A stretch of DNA of 57,244 nt. It comes from DASRIA01 sp038203635. GTDB lineage: Bacteria > Actinomycetota > Thermoleophilia > Solirubrobacterales > JBBDJG01. This document shows positions 32,509 to 41,873 of this stretch, one piece after another. The notes under the pieces were generated by a model. The model worked only from the letters and a program-made list of their open reading frames with translations, did no database searches and had not been told where the DNA came from. A program made the position numbers and the translations under genes. Position 1 is the first letter of the stretch. Each line of letters opens with the position of its first letter. The DNA lies in NCBI GenBank assembly GCA_038203635.1, contig JBBRDT010000008.1, forward strand, positions 1-57,244, given 5' to 3'.

Positions 32509-33494
32509 TAGTAGCTGTGCTCCCGCTCGCGCTGATGGCGCTCGATCGCGTACCGCAGCAACCTGTCCAGCAACTCCTCATACGGCACTCCCGACGACTC
32601 GAACAGGCGCGCGAAGACGCTCGTGTTCGTGAATCCGGGAATTGTGTTCAGCTCGTTGAGCAATACCTGTCCCTCTTCCGTCACGAAGAAGTCGACGCGG
32701 GCGAGGCCGGCGCAGGAGGACTTCAAGAACGCGTCCTGCGCGATGCGCCGCACACGCTCGCGCTGGGCGGGGGCGATCGGGGCCGGCACGACCAGCTCCA
32801 TGCCGCCCGCCGTGTACTTCGACTCGTAGTCGTACCAGTCGCCCTGCGCGATCACCTGTCCCGGCTCGGACACCTCCGGTTCGTCGTTGCCGATCACCGA
32901 GCACTCGACCTCGATCCCCGTGGCGGCCGCCTCGACGATCGCCACCGGGTCGTGCTGGAGCGCGGCATCGACGGCCGGCTCCAGCTCGTCCGGCTCGACC
33001 ACCTTCGAGATGCCCACGCTCGATCCCAGCCGCGCGGGCTTGACGAACACCGGCCGGCCGAGACCGGCGAGCGTGTCGATCACGTCATCGCGGCGGCGCT
33101 TCCAGTCGCGTTCCGCCACGGCCTCGTAACGCACCTGCGGCATCCCGGCCTGCGCCATCAGGTGCTTGAAGGTCACCTTGTCCATGCAGACCGCCGAGCC
33201 CATCACTCCCGCGCCCACGTAGGGCACGTCCGCGGTCTCGAGCAACCCCTGCACGGTGCCGTCCTCGCCGAACGGGCCGTGCAGCACCGGGAACACGACC
33301 TCGGCATCCAGGACTCCACGGCCCGGAGTGATCGCAACGTCGGCGTCGCCCTCGCGCCAGACGCCGTCACGCCCGATCACCACCGCGCGCACCTCGTGCC
33401 CGGCGCGTGCGAGCCCGTCCTGCACCGAGCGGGAGGAGTCGAGCGAGACCGGATGCTCGCTCGACCGGCCCCCGCCCAGCACCACGACTCTCAT
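32508..33494 (-). CDS. ddl: D-alanine--D-alanine ligase
   Basis: A 328-residue ATP-grasp enzyme joining two D-Ala for peptidoglycan. MRVVVLGGGRSSEHPVSLDS is the N-terminal motif. FPVLHGPFGEDGTVQGLLE is the conserved substrate block, FVKPARLGSSVGISKV lies in the ATP-grasp domain, and LARVDFFVTEEGQVLLNELN with TIPGFTNTSVF closes the active site. It overlaps the pknB stop by 4 bp, so it is the last gene of the fhaA-to-ddl leftward unit. Confidence 0.96.
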   Translation of the reverse strand: MRVVVLGGGRSSEHPVSLDSSRSVQDGLARAGHEVRAVVIGRDGVWREGDADVAITPGRGVLDAEVVFPVLHGPFGEDGTVQGLLETADVPYVGAGVMGSAVCMDKVTFKHLMAQAGMPQVRYEAVAERDWKRRRDDVIDTLAGLGRPVFVKPARLGSSVGISKVVEPDELEPAVDAALQHDPVAIVEAAATGIEVECSVIGNDEPEVSEPGQVIAQGDWYDYESKYTAGGMELVVPAPIAPAQRERVRRIAQDAFLKSSCAGLARVDFFVTEEGQVLLNELNTIPGFTNTSVFARLFESSGVPYEELLDRLLRYAIERHQREREHSY

Positions 33495-35407
33495 GGCGCC
33501 GGCGTCTCGCCAGGCGTCGTGAGCACTCCCACGGTTATGGTCACCGTCGCGCGCTCACGCCGTTCCGCGCCGCCGCGTGGCGACTGCGACAGCACGGTCC
33601 CGTCCTCGTCGGGCTGATCGGTCTCGCGTGTGCGCACGCTGGCGTTGAAACCGGCGTCCCCCAGCTCGGCCTCCGCCTCGCCCTGCGTGAGACCCTTGAC
33701 GTCGGGCACCTCCCGCACCTTGCCGTCGGAGACGAAGATCGTCACGCTGGAGCTCTCGTCGACGCGCTGACCGCTCGGGGGCGTCTGGTCGACGACGGTG
33801 TCGACCGGCTCGCTGGAGGAGCGTTCGCGGACGATCGGGCTGAGGCCCTCCTCGCGCAGACGTGCAATCGCGCTCTCCTGGTCCTCGCCGACGACGTTCG
33901 GCACGACCACCTGTCCCGGGCCGGAGCTGACGAACAGCGTCACGGACGAGTCGCGCTCGGTCAGGCGACCGGGACCCGGGTCGGTCCGGATCACGGTGCC
34001 CTCCGCGACCTTGGTCGAGCTCTCGCGCTCGATCTCGGAGCGCAGGCCGGCGCTTCGCACCCGTCGTTTCGCATCGGCTTCGCTGAGGCCGACCACGTCC
34101 GGGACCTTGACCGTGGTGGGGCCGTTCGACACGAACAGCGTCACGACGGAGTCCTTCTCCACCCGCTGACCCGGGTTGGGCGACTGCTCGAACACGAAGT
34201 CTTTCGGCGCCTGGTCCGCGCGGCGCTTGACCTCGACGCCAAGGCCGGCGCGCTCGAGCCGCTGCGAGGCCTGCTCGAGCGTCTGCCCGACGACCGTCGG
34301 GACCGTTTTCTTCTCGCCCCCGCCCAGCAACAGGAAGCCGCCCACCACGATCGCGGCCAGCGCCGCCAGGACGCCCGCCACCATCCACGGGTTGCGGCGA
34401 CGCTCCTCGGGAGCCGGGAAGTCGCCCGTCGCCGGGACCGGCACCGTGCCGTCACCGGTCGGCGGTGGCGGCGCGAGCGGCGCAACCGGAGGTGGCGCGG
34501 CGACCGCCGCGGTAGGTGACGGCGCGGCACGGACAGGTGCGTAGATCGCCGTGCTCTCGGTGTCCACCGGGCCACGCAGCAATTCCGCCTCCACGCCTTC
34601 GAGCGCCTTGATGAAGGAGTCGGCGTCCGTATACCGCTCGGCCGCGTCCTTCGCCATCGCCTTCATGACGACCGCCTCGAGTGCAGGCGGGATCGACGGC
34701 TGCACCTCGCGCGGCGACGGTGCCGGCTGGTTGACGTGCTGGAGCGCAACGGCCACCGGGCTGTCGCCGCTGAAGGGCGCGCGACCTGTGAGCAGCTCGA
34801 ACAGCACCACCCCGACGGAGTAGAGGTCGGATGCCTCGGTCACCGGCCGTCCCTGCGCCTGCTCCGGCGAGAGGTACTGGGCGGTGCCCATCACCGCGCC
34901 GACCTCGGTGATGTCCGACGCGCCGGCCCGCGCGATGCCGAAGTCCGTGACCTTCACGTTGTCCTCGTCGTCGAGGATCACGTTGTGCGGCTTCAGGTCG
35001 CGGTGGATCACGTTGCGCCGGTGCGCGAAGCGAGACGCGACGAGGATCTGCTTCGTGATCGCGATCGCACGCGCCGGGTCGAGCGGCGCCTCGCGCACGA
35101 TCACCTGCTTGAGGGATTCGCCCTCGCAGTACTCCATCGCGATGTAGTAGGTGTCGTCGTACTCGCCGCGGTCGTAGACGCCCACGACGTTGGGGTGCTG
35201 AAGACCGGCCGCCGACGAGGCCTCGCGGCGGAATCGCTCCACGAACTCCTGGTCCTGCGCGAAGCGGGAGTGCAGCAGCTTCACCGCGACCTTGCGGCCG
35301 AGGTGCATGTCCTCGGCGCAGTAGACGTCGGCCATCCCGCCCGCGCCGAGCTTCTGCAGCACGCGGTAGCGGCCGTCGATCACGGTGCCCGCCTGCAGCT
35401 CAGCCAC
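33491..35407 (-). CDS. pknB: PASTA-domain Ser/Thr protein kinase
   Basis: A 638-residue transmembrane kinase. The kinase domain is at about 11-270: LGAGGMADVYCAED, VAVKLL, HRDLKPHNVI, VTDFGIARAG, and GTAQYLSPEQ in the activation loop. A Pro/Ala-rich linker leads to a membrane helix at about 340-362, then four PASTA repeats (starting near PTVVGQTLEQA, VKVPDVVGLSE, VVVPNVVGEDQ and VREVPDVKGLT) that bind muropeptides or lipid II. It coordinates growth and division by phosphorylating FHA proteins and wall enzymes. It overlaps pbpA by 8 bp and ddl by 4 bp. A pknA gene, usually present beside pknB in other Actinobacteria, is not in this cluster. Confidence 0.96.
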   Translation of the reverse strand: MAELQAGTVIDGRYRVLQKLGAGGMADVYCAEDMHLGRKVAVKLLHSRFAQDQEFVERFRREASSAAGLQHPNVVGVYDRGEYDDTYYIAMEYCEGESLKQVIVREAPLDPARAIAITKQILVASRFAHRRNVIHRDLKPHNVILDDEDNVKVTDFGIARAGASDITEVGAVMGTAQYLSPEQAQGRPVTEASDLYSVGVVLFELLTGRAPFSGDSPVAVALQHVNQPAPSPREVQPSIPPALEAVVMKAMAKDAAERYTDADSFIKALEGVEAELLRGPVDTESTAIYAPVRAAPSPTAAVAAPPPVAPLAPPPPTGDGTVPVPATGDFPAPEERRRNPWMVAGVLAALAAIVVGGFLLLGGGEKKTVPTVVGQTLEQASQRLERAGLGVEVKRRADQAPKDFVFEQSPNPGQRVEKDSVVTLFVSNGPTTVKVPDVVGLSEADAKRRVRSAGLRSEIERESSTKVAEGTVIRTDPGPGRLTERDSSVTLFVSSGPGQVVVPNVVGEDQESAIARLREEGLSPIVRERSSSEPVDTVVDQTPPSGQRVDESSSVTIFVSDGKVREVPDVKGLTQGEAEAELGDAGFNASVRTRETDQPDEDGTVLSQSPRGGAERRERATVTITVGVLTTPGETPAP

Positions 35408-36833
35408 CGTTGCCTCGCAGCAGCGTCTCCATCACGCTCTTCGCGATCGGCGCGGCGACCGTGCCGCCCTGGCCTGTGGTCCGTTCGACGGTCGCGGCGA
35501 CCGCCACGCGCGGATTGCCGACCGGCGCGAAGCCGATGAACCACGCCTGGTTGATCACCGTGCCCACCTCGGCCGTCCCTGTCTTGCCGGCCACACTGAT
35601 GCCCTGCAGCGCAGCCGCGGTTCCCGTGCCCTCCTCGACCACGTTGGCCATCATCGCGCCGAGCTGTGCCGCGGTGCTCTCCTTCATCACGCGATTCTGC
35701 TCGCTCGGCTTCACCTCTCGCACCGTCCTGCCATCCCGGTCTTTCACCCGGTCGACGAGGTGCGGGCGCATCAGGCTGCCGCCGTTCGCGACGCCGGACG
35801 CCACCAGCGCCATCTGGAGCGGAGTCACCTGCAGGCGTTCCTGCCCGATCGCGACGCGGCCGATGTCGATCGCGTCCGAGGCGCTCAGCAGGCGGCCGTT
35901 GCGCGCGTACACGCCGCTTGCCCGGATCTCGTCGTTGGGAAGGTCGATCAGAGGCTTGCGGTCGAAGCCGTAGCGCCGCATGTAGTCGAACATCGTGCGC
36001 TTGCCGAGCTTCTCCCCCACCTCGCCCCAGACCGTGTTGACCGAGTTGGTGAGCGCCGTCGTGAGCGTGATCGGACCGAAGTCCTCGTTGCCGAAGTTGC
36101 TGAGCGGGACTCCGCCGATGCGCTTCGGCGATTTGCCGTCGACGACCGAGTTCGGGTTGAACTTGCCGGAGTCGAGCGCGGCCGTCGCGGTCACCACCTT
36201 CATCGTGGAGCCCGGCGGGTAGCCGCTCTGGACGGTCCGGTCGAGGAGCGGCGAGCCCGGCGCCCGGCGCAGGTCGCCGAAGCGGCGCGGGATCTCGTTG
36301 GGGTCATAGCTGGGAATGCTCACGAGCGCTCTGATCCTGCCCGATTGCGGCTCGATCGCGACGACCGCGCCAACGCGGCCGGCGAGCCCGTCGCGCGCAA
36401 CCTGCTGGGCCTGCGGGTCGAGCGTGGTGAATACGTCGTTGCCCTCACGCTCGCGGCCACGCACCTCGTCGAGGAGGGACTCGAACTCATCCTGCTTGCC
36501 GGTGAGGTCGTCGTTGTACTCACGTTCCAGGGCCACGCGGCCACGTTCCACGAAGCTGTAACCCACGGGATGACCGAACAGGGCGCCCGCGGGATAGATG
36601 CGCTCGTAGAACCGCGGCGACTCACCGACTGCCCGGTTTCGCACGAGCACCCTTCCGTCGCGCGCGACGATCAGCCCGCGCCGGATCTGCTGCTCCTCGA
36701 GCAGCGGGCGCTTGTTCGCGCGGTTCGCCTCGAGCTCGTCGGCCTCGAACACCGCCCAGTAGGTCGTGAAGGCGATGAGTAGCGTGAACAGGGCGGTGAC
36801 CAGGCCAAACAGGTTGCGGATGCGAGCGTTCAC
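35400..36833 (-). CDS. pbpA: Penicillin-binding protein 2 (transpeptidase)
   Basis: A 477-residue class B penicillin-binding protein. One membrane helix (about residues 8-27) is followed by a dimerisation part and the transpeptidase domain. The catalytic motif S-x-x-K is in GYPPGSTMKVV, S-x-N in ALTNSVNTVWG, and K-T-G in VAGKTGTAEVG. It cross-links peptidoglycan outside the membrane together with the RodA/FtsW polymerase encoded just upstream. GTG 36833 overlaps the RodA stop (GTGA); an in-frame start 24 bases further upstream is possible. Confidence 0.95.
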   Translation of the reverse strand: MNARIRNLFGLVTALFTLLIAFTTYWAVFEADELEANRANKRPLLEEQQIRRGLIVARDGRVLVRNRAVGESPRFYERIYPAGALFGHPVGYSFVERGRVALEREYNDDLTGKQDEFESLLDEVRGREREGNDVFTTLDPQAQQVARDGLAGRVGAVVAIEPQSGRIRALVSIPSYDPNEIPRRFGDLRRAPGSPLLDRTVQSGYPPGSTMKVVTATAALDSGKFNPNSVVDGKSPKRIGGVPLSNFGNEDFGPITLTTALTNSVNTVWGEVGEKLGKRTMFDYMRRYGFDRKPLIDLPNDEIRASGVYARNGRLLSASDAIDIGRVAIGQERLQVTPLQMALVASGVANGGSLMRPHLVDRVKDRDGRTVREVKPSEQNRVMKESTAAQLGAMMANVVEEGTGTAAALQGISVAGKTGTAEVGTVINQAWFIGFAPVGNPRVAVAATVERTTGQGGTVAAPIAKSVMETLLRGNGG

Positions 36834-38143
36834 CGCTCCACCACCGGACTGCGCCACGCACGCGGCGCCCGAGCCTGCTCCGACACCATCAGCAGCAGCG
36901 CGAGCAGCACGAAGTTCGCGACGATCGAGCTACCGCCGTAGCTGACGAACGGCAGGGTCACCCCCGTGAGCGGGATCACCCGCGTGACGCCGCCCACGAT
37001 CACGAACGCCTGCAACGCGAACACGGCCGTGAGCCCGGCCGCCAGCAGCTTCGAGAAGCCGTCCTCCGAAAGGACGGCGACGCGGAACCCACGCTCCGCA
37101 AAGAGGAGGTAGGCCAGCACCACGCCCGCGGCGCCGAACAGGCCCAGCTCGTTCGCGATCACCGCGTAGATCAGGTCGGTGTCGGGCGCGGGCGGGATCT
37201 GCGCACCGCCGGGCAGGTTGAGCAGCGCGTTGCCCAAGCCCTCTCCGAACAGGCCGCCGTCGGCCTGCGAGAACAGCGACTGCGCGATCTGGAAACCCGA
37301 TCCGTCCGCGTCCTTCCAGGGGTCGAGCCAGATGTCGATGCGCTCCTGGACGTGACTCACCGTGTGCGCGAAGAACCACGCTCCTGCAGCGAACAGCGTC
37401 AGCCCGGCGACGACGAACGACGCGCGGCCGGTCGCCACGTAGAGCACCGCGAGGAACGCACCGAAGAACATCAGCGAGCTCCCGAGGTCGCGGATGAAGA
37501 CCAGCATGAACATCGAGGCGCCCCATACGACCAGCAGCGGCCCGAAGTGCTTGAGCCGCGGGATCGTGACGCCCAGCACGCGGCGAGACGCGGCGACCAT
37601 CGCCTCCCCGCGCTCGTTCAGGTAGCTCGCGAGGAAGATGACGATGCACAGCTTCGCGAACTCCGTCGGCTGGAAGCTCAGCGGCCCGATGTCCACACCC
37701 AGGTAGGCGCCGTTCACCTGGGCGCCGATTCCGGGAAGGCGTGGAAGCATCAACAGGCCGATGCCGATCGCGGCGATGATGTAGCGGTATCGCTCGAGCA
37801 CCCGGACGTCGCGCAACAGGAGGATCGTGAGCGCGAACAGGACGATGCCCGCCACGAACCACCCGGCCTGCTGCCGCGCGAGCGTGTCGTCGATCCGGTA
37901 GATGATCACGAGGCCGATGGCGGCCAGCAGGGCGCACAGCGGGAACAGATACGGGTCGGCGTGCGTCAGCGTCGCCCGGATGAAGATGTGGACCGCAAGG
38001 CACAGCCCGAGGAAGATCGCCCCGTAGACGAGGCTCGCGTTGCCCACCTGCGTCTGCTGAGCGGCGAAGACCGCGGTGAACCCGGCGGTGACGAGCAGCG
38101 AGACGGGGATCAATCCCATCAGCTCCCGGTTGCGCGCAGTCAC
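36830..38143 (-). CDS. rodA: RodA/FtsW-type SEDS peptidoglycan polymerase
   Basis: A 437-residue protein with about 12 membrane helices. ARQQAGWFVAGIVLFAL, QPTEFAKLCIVIFLASYL and KHFGPLLVVWGASMFML are SEDS landmarks. The C-terminal block reads ANELGLFGAAGVVLAYLL, with GGVTRVIPLTGVTLPFVS then YGGSS near the end. It polymerises lipid II glycan strands and pairs with the PBP2 encoded next. It overlaps pstP by 4 bp. RodA and FtsW cannot be told apart by sequence alone here; the cluster context favours RodA. Confidence 0.94.
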   Translation of the reverse strand: MTARNRELMGLIPVSLLVTAGFTAVFAAQQTQVGNASLVYGAIFLGLCLAVHIFIRATLTHADPYLFPLCALLAAIGLVIIYRIDDTLARQQAGWFVAGIVLFALTILLLRDVRVLERYRYIIAAIGIGLLMLPRLPGIGAQVNGAYLGVDIGPLSFQPTEFAKLCIVIFLASYLNERGEAMVAASRRVLGVTIPRLKHFGPLLVVWGASMFMLVFIRDLGSSLMFFGAFLAVLYVATGRASFVVAGLTLFAAGAWFFAHTVSHVQERIDIWLDPWKDADGSGFQIAQSLFSQADGGLFGEGLGNALLNLPGGAQIPPAPDTDLIYAVIANELGLFGAAGVVLAYLLFAERGFRVAVLSEDGFSKLLAAGLTAVFALQAFVIVGGVTRVIPLTGVTLPFVSYGGSSIVANFVLLALLLMVSEQARAPRAWRSPVVER

Positions 38144-39315
38144 TCGTTGCCCCTTTCGAGCCTGCGCACGATGTCGGCCGCATCGTCGCGCGAGCGCAGC
38201 TGGTGATCCAGCACGCGCCGGCGCTCCCGTTGCGACAGTGCGCGGGCGGGCGTCGAGCTGACGTAGACGGTGTCGTAGAGATCGATCCCGAGCGGCAGCT
38301 CGTAGGGAACGCCCCGGTAGAGCGTCACGAGCCCACGATCGTCCTGGCCGACGAAGTAGACCTGCCGCAGACCCACGACCGCCCCGATCGCCAGCCCGGC
38401 CAGCGCGCCCAGCACGACCACCAACGCCACGAACCGCTTGAAGGTGAAGCGACGTCGACGAGCTTCCGGCGCACGGCGAACGGCATCCGGCGGACGTTCC
38501 GCGGGCGGCGGCGCAACCGCCGCCTCCACCTCATGCGTATCCGTATCCGCCTCGACCGTCGGGGCGCCCACCATCGTCTGCTCCACTGCTCCGGCCGCCG
38601 GTTCCTCACCGCCGAGGCGGAAGAGGATCACGGTGATGTTGTCGCGGCCGCCCATCTCGTTCGCCTCCGTCACGAGCCGGTCGCCCGCCTGGCGCAGCGA
38701 GTCGCTCCCGGCGACGATCTCGCGTATGCGGTCCTGCCGGACCATGCTGGTGAGGCCGTCGCTGCAGAGCAGGAACAGGTCACCGCTGCGCGCCTGGTGG
38801 GTGTGCACGTCGAGCTCCACGTCGGGCTCGACGCCGAGCGCGCGCGTCACGACGGATCGCTGCGGATGCTCCTCGGCCTCCTCGCTCGTGAGCCGGCCCT
38901 GCCGGCGCAGCTCCTCGACGAGGGAGTGGTCGCGGGTGAGCTGGCGCAGCTCGTCGTCGCGCATCAGGTATGCGCGGCTGTCGCCGACGTGCACGATGGT
39001 CACCTCGTCGTCGGCGACGAGTGCACCCGTCAACGTGGTTCCCATACCGCGCAGGCTCGGGTCTCCCTCACCCAGCTCGAAGATCCGGCGGTTGGCGGCG
39101 ATCGCCGTGCGGGAGAGCTGCTGCTCGGGGTTGCCGTCCTCCGTGCGCTGCTCGAAGGATTCCACCGCGATCTGGGATGCGACCTCGCCCGCCTGGGCAC
39201 CGCCCATGCCGTCGGCGATGGCGAAGGCAGGAGCGCGGGCAAAGTAGGAGTCCTCGTTCGCCCGCCGCTGTCGCCCGGCATCAGTCCGCGCCGCCTCGTC
39301 AACGATCCTCAGCAT
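38140..39315 (-). CDS. pstP: PP2C-type Ser/Thr protein phosphatase (PstP)
   Basis: A 391-residue membrane phosphatase. The PP2C domain (about 5-235) has RRANEDSYFARA, FAIADGMGGAQAGEVAS, VHVGDSRAYLM, LLCSDGLTSMV and GGRDNITVI, so all metal-binding aspartates are present. A Pro/Glu/Ala linker, one membrane helix (about 295-317) and a short outer domain (LYRGVPYELPLGIDLYD and after) follow, as in mycobacterial PstP. It reverses phosphorylation by PknB. ATG 39315 is chosen by homology; the frame is open upstream through a palindromic repeat. Confidence 0.95.
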   Translation of the reverse strand: MLRIVDEAARTDAGRQRRANEDSYFARAPAFAIADGMGGAQAGEVASQIAVESFEQRTEDGNPEQQLSRTAIAANRRIFELGEGDPSLRGMGTTLTGALVADDEVTIVHVGDSRAYLMRDDELRQLTRDHSLVEELRRQGRLTSEEAEEHPQRSVVTRALGVEPDVELDVHTHQARSGDLFLLCSDGLTSMVRQDRIREIVAGSDSLRQAGDRLVTEANEMGGRDNITVILFRLGGEEPAAGAVEQTMVGAPTVEADTDTHEVEAAVAPPPAERPPDAVRRAPEARRRRFTFKRFVALVVVLGALAGLAIGAVVGLRQVYFVGQDDRGLVTLYRGVPYELPLGIDLYDTVYVSSTPARALSQRERRRVLDHQLRSRDDAADIVRRLERGNE

Positions 39316-39325
39316 GAGAAAAGAG

Positions 39326-39351
39326 CGGCCGATCTGTAAGCAGATTGTCCG
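39326..39351. repeat. Degenerate GATCTG-N4-CAGATT palindrome upstream of pstP
   Basis: CGGCCGATCTG-TAAG-CAGATTGTCCG resembles the perfect palindromes at 23446 and 27370, with several mismatches in the outer arms. It lies in the 64-bp gap between fhaB and pstP, 10 bp upstream of the pstP start codon. Confidence 0.65.
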
Positions 39352-39379
39352 GTTTGCGAAGGGACGGTGTCGCGGTGGC

Positions 39380-39829
39380 TCATTGCTCGAACCGGAATTC
39401 CGTGTCGCCGATGCGGATGCGGTCGCTTGGTCGAAGGACCTGCTGCGCGCCGAGCCGGCGGCCGTTGACATAGGTGCCGTTGGTCGAGTTCATGTCCTCG
39501 ATGTAGACCGCGCCCTCGCGGTCGTAGAGCCGCGCGTGGCGGCCGGACGCGAACGAGTCCTCGATGCAGATGTCGTTGGCGCTTGCGCGGCCGATGCCGA
39601 GTGCGGGCCCGACTCCGTACTCCGCGCCGCTCGCGAGGCCGGCGCCGCGTTCGACGACCAGCCTGCCCGAATACGGCCGCGCATCGTTCGGGGCGCGCTC
39701 GTCAGCGCCGTACGAATCGACGGCCGGCCGGCCGAGGTCGCGCAGCGCGGAGCGCGCAACCCACAGCAGGAACAGGTACAGCACGCCGAGGAAGGCGAAT
39801 TGCAGCAGTACCTCTAGCGGATCGGACAT
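39380..39829 (-). CDS. fhaB: FHA-domain membrane protein (FhaB/FipA-like)
   Basis: A 149-residue protein. One N-terminal membrane helix (LEVLLQFAFLGVLYLFLLWV) is followed by a basic linker and an FHA domain at about 75-145: IGRASANDICIEDSFASGRHA with the phosphothreonine-binding Arg/Ser/His, then YIEDMNSTNGTYVNGRRL. It binds Thr-phosphorylated proteins, probably substrates of PknB, and in related actinobacteria acts in wall growth and division. ATG 39829 fits the helix start; the frame extends upstream without homology. Confidence 0.93.
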   Translation of the reverse strand: MSDPLEVLLQFAFLGVLYLFLLWVARSALRDLGRPAVDSYGADERAPNDARPYSGRLVVERGAGLASGAEYGVGPALGIGRASANDICIEDSFASGRHARLYDREGAVYIEDMNSTNGTYVNGRRLGAQQVLRPSDRIRIGDTEFRFEQ

Positions 39830-39846
39830 TCTGGTCCTCGACCCAC

Positions 39847-40617
39847 TCAGTCCGCGTCGAAGCGCATGCTCGAGGTACCGGCTGCGATCTCGTCGCCCGG
39901 CTCCAGCCGGGCGCTCGGGACACGCCGGCCGTTCACGGCGATGCCGTTGGTCGACTCGAGGTCCACGACATACCAATCCGCGCCGCGCTGCTGCAGCTCG
40001 AAGTGCCGGCGCGACACGTTTGGATCCTCGAGCACGAAGTCGCAGCGGCGGCTGCGGCCCACGACGGCGCGCGGCTGGTCGAGCACGAACGTCTTGCCCC
40101 CCAGGGTGATCAGCGCACGCGCGGCCGGCCGCTCGGCCACCGGCTGCTCGACGGCCTGGCGCACCTTCGTCGCCGAGTAGACCATGGTTGCGCCGAGGTC
40201 TCCCTGCGAAGCTTCCTCCTGCGCCGACTCCGGCGGCTTCACCAGCCGGGCCTGAATGCCGAACTCGCCCATCCGCAGGCGCTTGTCGGTCTCGAACGAG
40301 ACCTTGGGCCTGGTCAGCAGTGCCAGGCCCTCCCTGGCCGCGTGCTCGAGCAGGTGGGAGGCCAGCTCCTCGAGCAACGCCGGCTCGTAACCCTCGAACT
40401 GCCGGCGGTCCTCACGGGAGAGGAAGACGATGTACTCGTTGGGCACATAGGTCCGCGATACCGACACGGCCTTGTAGGACTCCATCTCCTTGGCCAGCCG
40501 CCGGGCCAGCTCGACCGGCTGCACCCGCGCCCTGAAGGCACGGTTGAACACGCCCTCGACGAGGCCTTCGAGCTTCGATTCCACGGATCTCAGGATGCCC
40601 ACGGCAAAACGCCCCAC
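39847..40617 (-). CDS. fhaA: FhaA-like DUF3662/FHA-domain protein
   Basis: A 256-residue cytosolic protein with a DUF3662 domain at about 8-120 (LEGLVEGVFNRAF, VQPVELARRLAKEME, VPNEYIVFLS, EELASHLLEHA) and an FHA domain at about 185-250 (VVGRSRRCDFVLEDPNVSRR, VDLESTNGIAVNGRRV). FhaA reads PknB phosphorylation and binds division and flippase partners in mycobacteria. It heads the leftward cluster fhaA-fhaB-pstP-rodA-pbpA-pknB-ddl. An alternative GTG start five residues later (40602) fits family N-termini slightly better. Confidence 0.94.
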   Translation of the reverse strand: MGRFAVGILRSVESKLEGLVEGVFNRAFRARVQPVELARRLAKEMESYKAVSVSRTYVPNEYIVFLSREDRRQFEGYEPALLEELASHLLEHAAREGLALLTRPKVSFETDKRLRMGEFGIQARLVKPPESAQEEASQGDLGATMVYSATKVRQAVEQPVAERPAARALITLGGKTFVLDQPRAVVGRSRRCDFVLEDPNVSRRHFELQQRGADWYVVDLESTNGIAVNGRRVPSARLEPGDEIAAGTSSMRFDAD

Positions 40618-40798
40618 GGAGTGGTTCGGAGTCGCCCGGGGGGAGGGGCAATGCTACGAAACACGTCCCGCGCCACGGGATACCCCCCGCACAACCCCTG
40701 CCAGGGAGCGCTTGCGGGTACCGATCGGCCGCCCCGCTCGTCATACTCTCCGCCTGAAAGCAGGCCAAATAGCGTTCGCGCACTGAGGAGAGCGCAAC

Positions 40799-41872
40799 TT
40801 GTCGTCTTCGCAAGGAAGACGGGCCGACCGCCCCCGGAGGGGCTCCAGAGGGCCCGGGTCGATGGATTCCCAGACGCTGATGGTGCGGCGCACCATCGCT
40901 GTGGGCGGAGCCATCCTGCTCGTCGGCCTGCTCGTCTTCGGCGTGAACGGCTGCCTGGACAGCCGCAAGAATCGCGCCTTCCGCGACTACGCATCGGACG
41001 TGCGCGCGGTCGTGCGGGGCTCCAACGACATCTCGCAGAGCTTCTTCGACCTGCTCTCCAGCCCGAGCAACGCCGATGCGCTCGACGTGCAGACCCAGGT
41101 CAACGCTCAGCGAGCCGACGCGGAGCAGCTCGTCCAGCGCGCGCGGGATACGGATCATCCCGACGAGCTCGACGGCGCCCAGGGCTGGCTCGTGGAGGCA
41201 CTGCAGTTCCGTGCCGACGCGATCGAGCGGATCGCTTCGGCACTCCCCGAGGCGCTCGGCGACCAGCGTGGCTCGAGCGACGCGATCAACGCGATCGCCG
41301 GACAGATGCAGGCGCTCCTCGCCAGCGACGTGATCTACCTGCAGCGCACGGTTCCGGCGCTGGTCAAGGCGTACGACGACCGGGGCATCGATGAGAAGTT
41401 CCCGACCGACCGGTTCCTGCCCGACCTCGGCTGGCTCGACCCCGACACGGTGCAGACCAGGCTCAGCCGCATCGGCGGTAGTGGCAGCAAGACGGCCGCG
41501 CCCGGGCTCCACGGCACGGGCGTCCAGACCGCCACGGTGCAGCCTGCCGGCGTCGAGCTGAGCGAGAGCGGTGTGAACCGGGTACCCGTGAGCGACCGGC
41601 TCACGTTCGACGTGGCGGTCCAGAACCAGGGCGAGTCGGAGGAAACGGACCTCGGCGTGTCGGTCACGATCGCCAACGGCGAGCGGATCAACGTCGACCA
41701 GACGATCCCGCGCATCGCAGCGGGCGAGGCGGAGACGGTGAGCATCCCGATCCCGAAGGCGCCGAGCACCGAGGCCGTCAGTACCGTGACGATCGCCGTC
41801 GACCCGGTTCCGGGCGAGGGCACCCGAGAGAACAACCGCATCCAGTACCAGGTGGCGTTTACGGCGGAGTAG
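40799..41872 (+). CDS. Membrane-anchored protein with CARDB-like C-terminal domain, function unknown
   Basis: A 357-residue protein. A 25-residue basic N-terminus precedes one membrane helix (about 33-52, IAVGGAILLVGLLVFGVNG, with a Cys after it that could be lipid-modified). A helical region (about 60-215) with heptad-like spacing lies outside. The C-terminal 100 residues (LTFDVAVQNQGESEETDLGV through VDPVPGEGTRENNR) look like a CARDB/Ig-type beta domain. TTG 40799 has a good GAGGAG site 8 bases upstream, which decides the start over the ATG at 40862. No function could be assigned. Confidence 0.82.
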   Translation: MSSSQGRRADRPRRGSRGPGSMDSQTLMVRRTIAVGGAILLVGLLVFGVNGCLDSRKNRAFRDYASDVRAVVRGSNDISQSFFDLLSSPSNADALDVQTQVNAQRADAEQLVQRARDTDHPDELDGAQGWLVEALQFRADAIERIASALPEALGDQRGSSDAINAIAGQMQALLASDVIYLQRTVPALVKAYDDRGIDEKFPTDRFLPDLGWLDPDTVQTRLSRIGGSGSKTAAPGLHGTGVQTATVQPAGVELSESGVNRVPVSDRLTFDVAVQNQGESEETDLGVSVTIANGERINVDQTIPRIAAGEAETVSIPIPKAPSTEAVSTVTIAVDPVPGEGTRENNRIQYQVAFTAE

Positions 41873-41873
41873 C

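Noticed and set aside
40618..40798. A riboswitch-like leader (c-di-AMP type) before the CARDB-domain membrane protein
   Set aside because: The 181-bp gap is G/C-rich with some possible pairing, but no conserved riboswitch core could be recognised.
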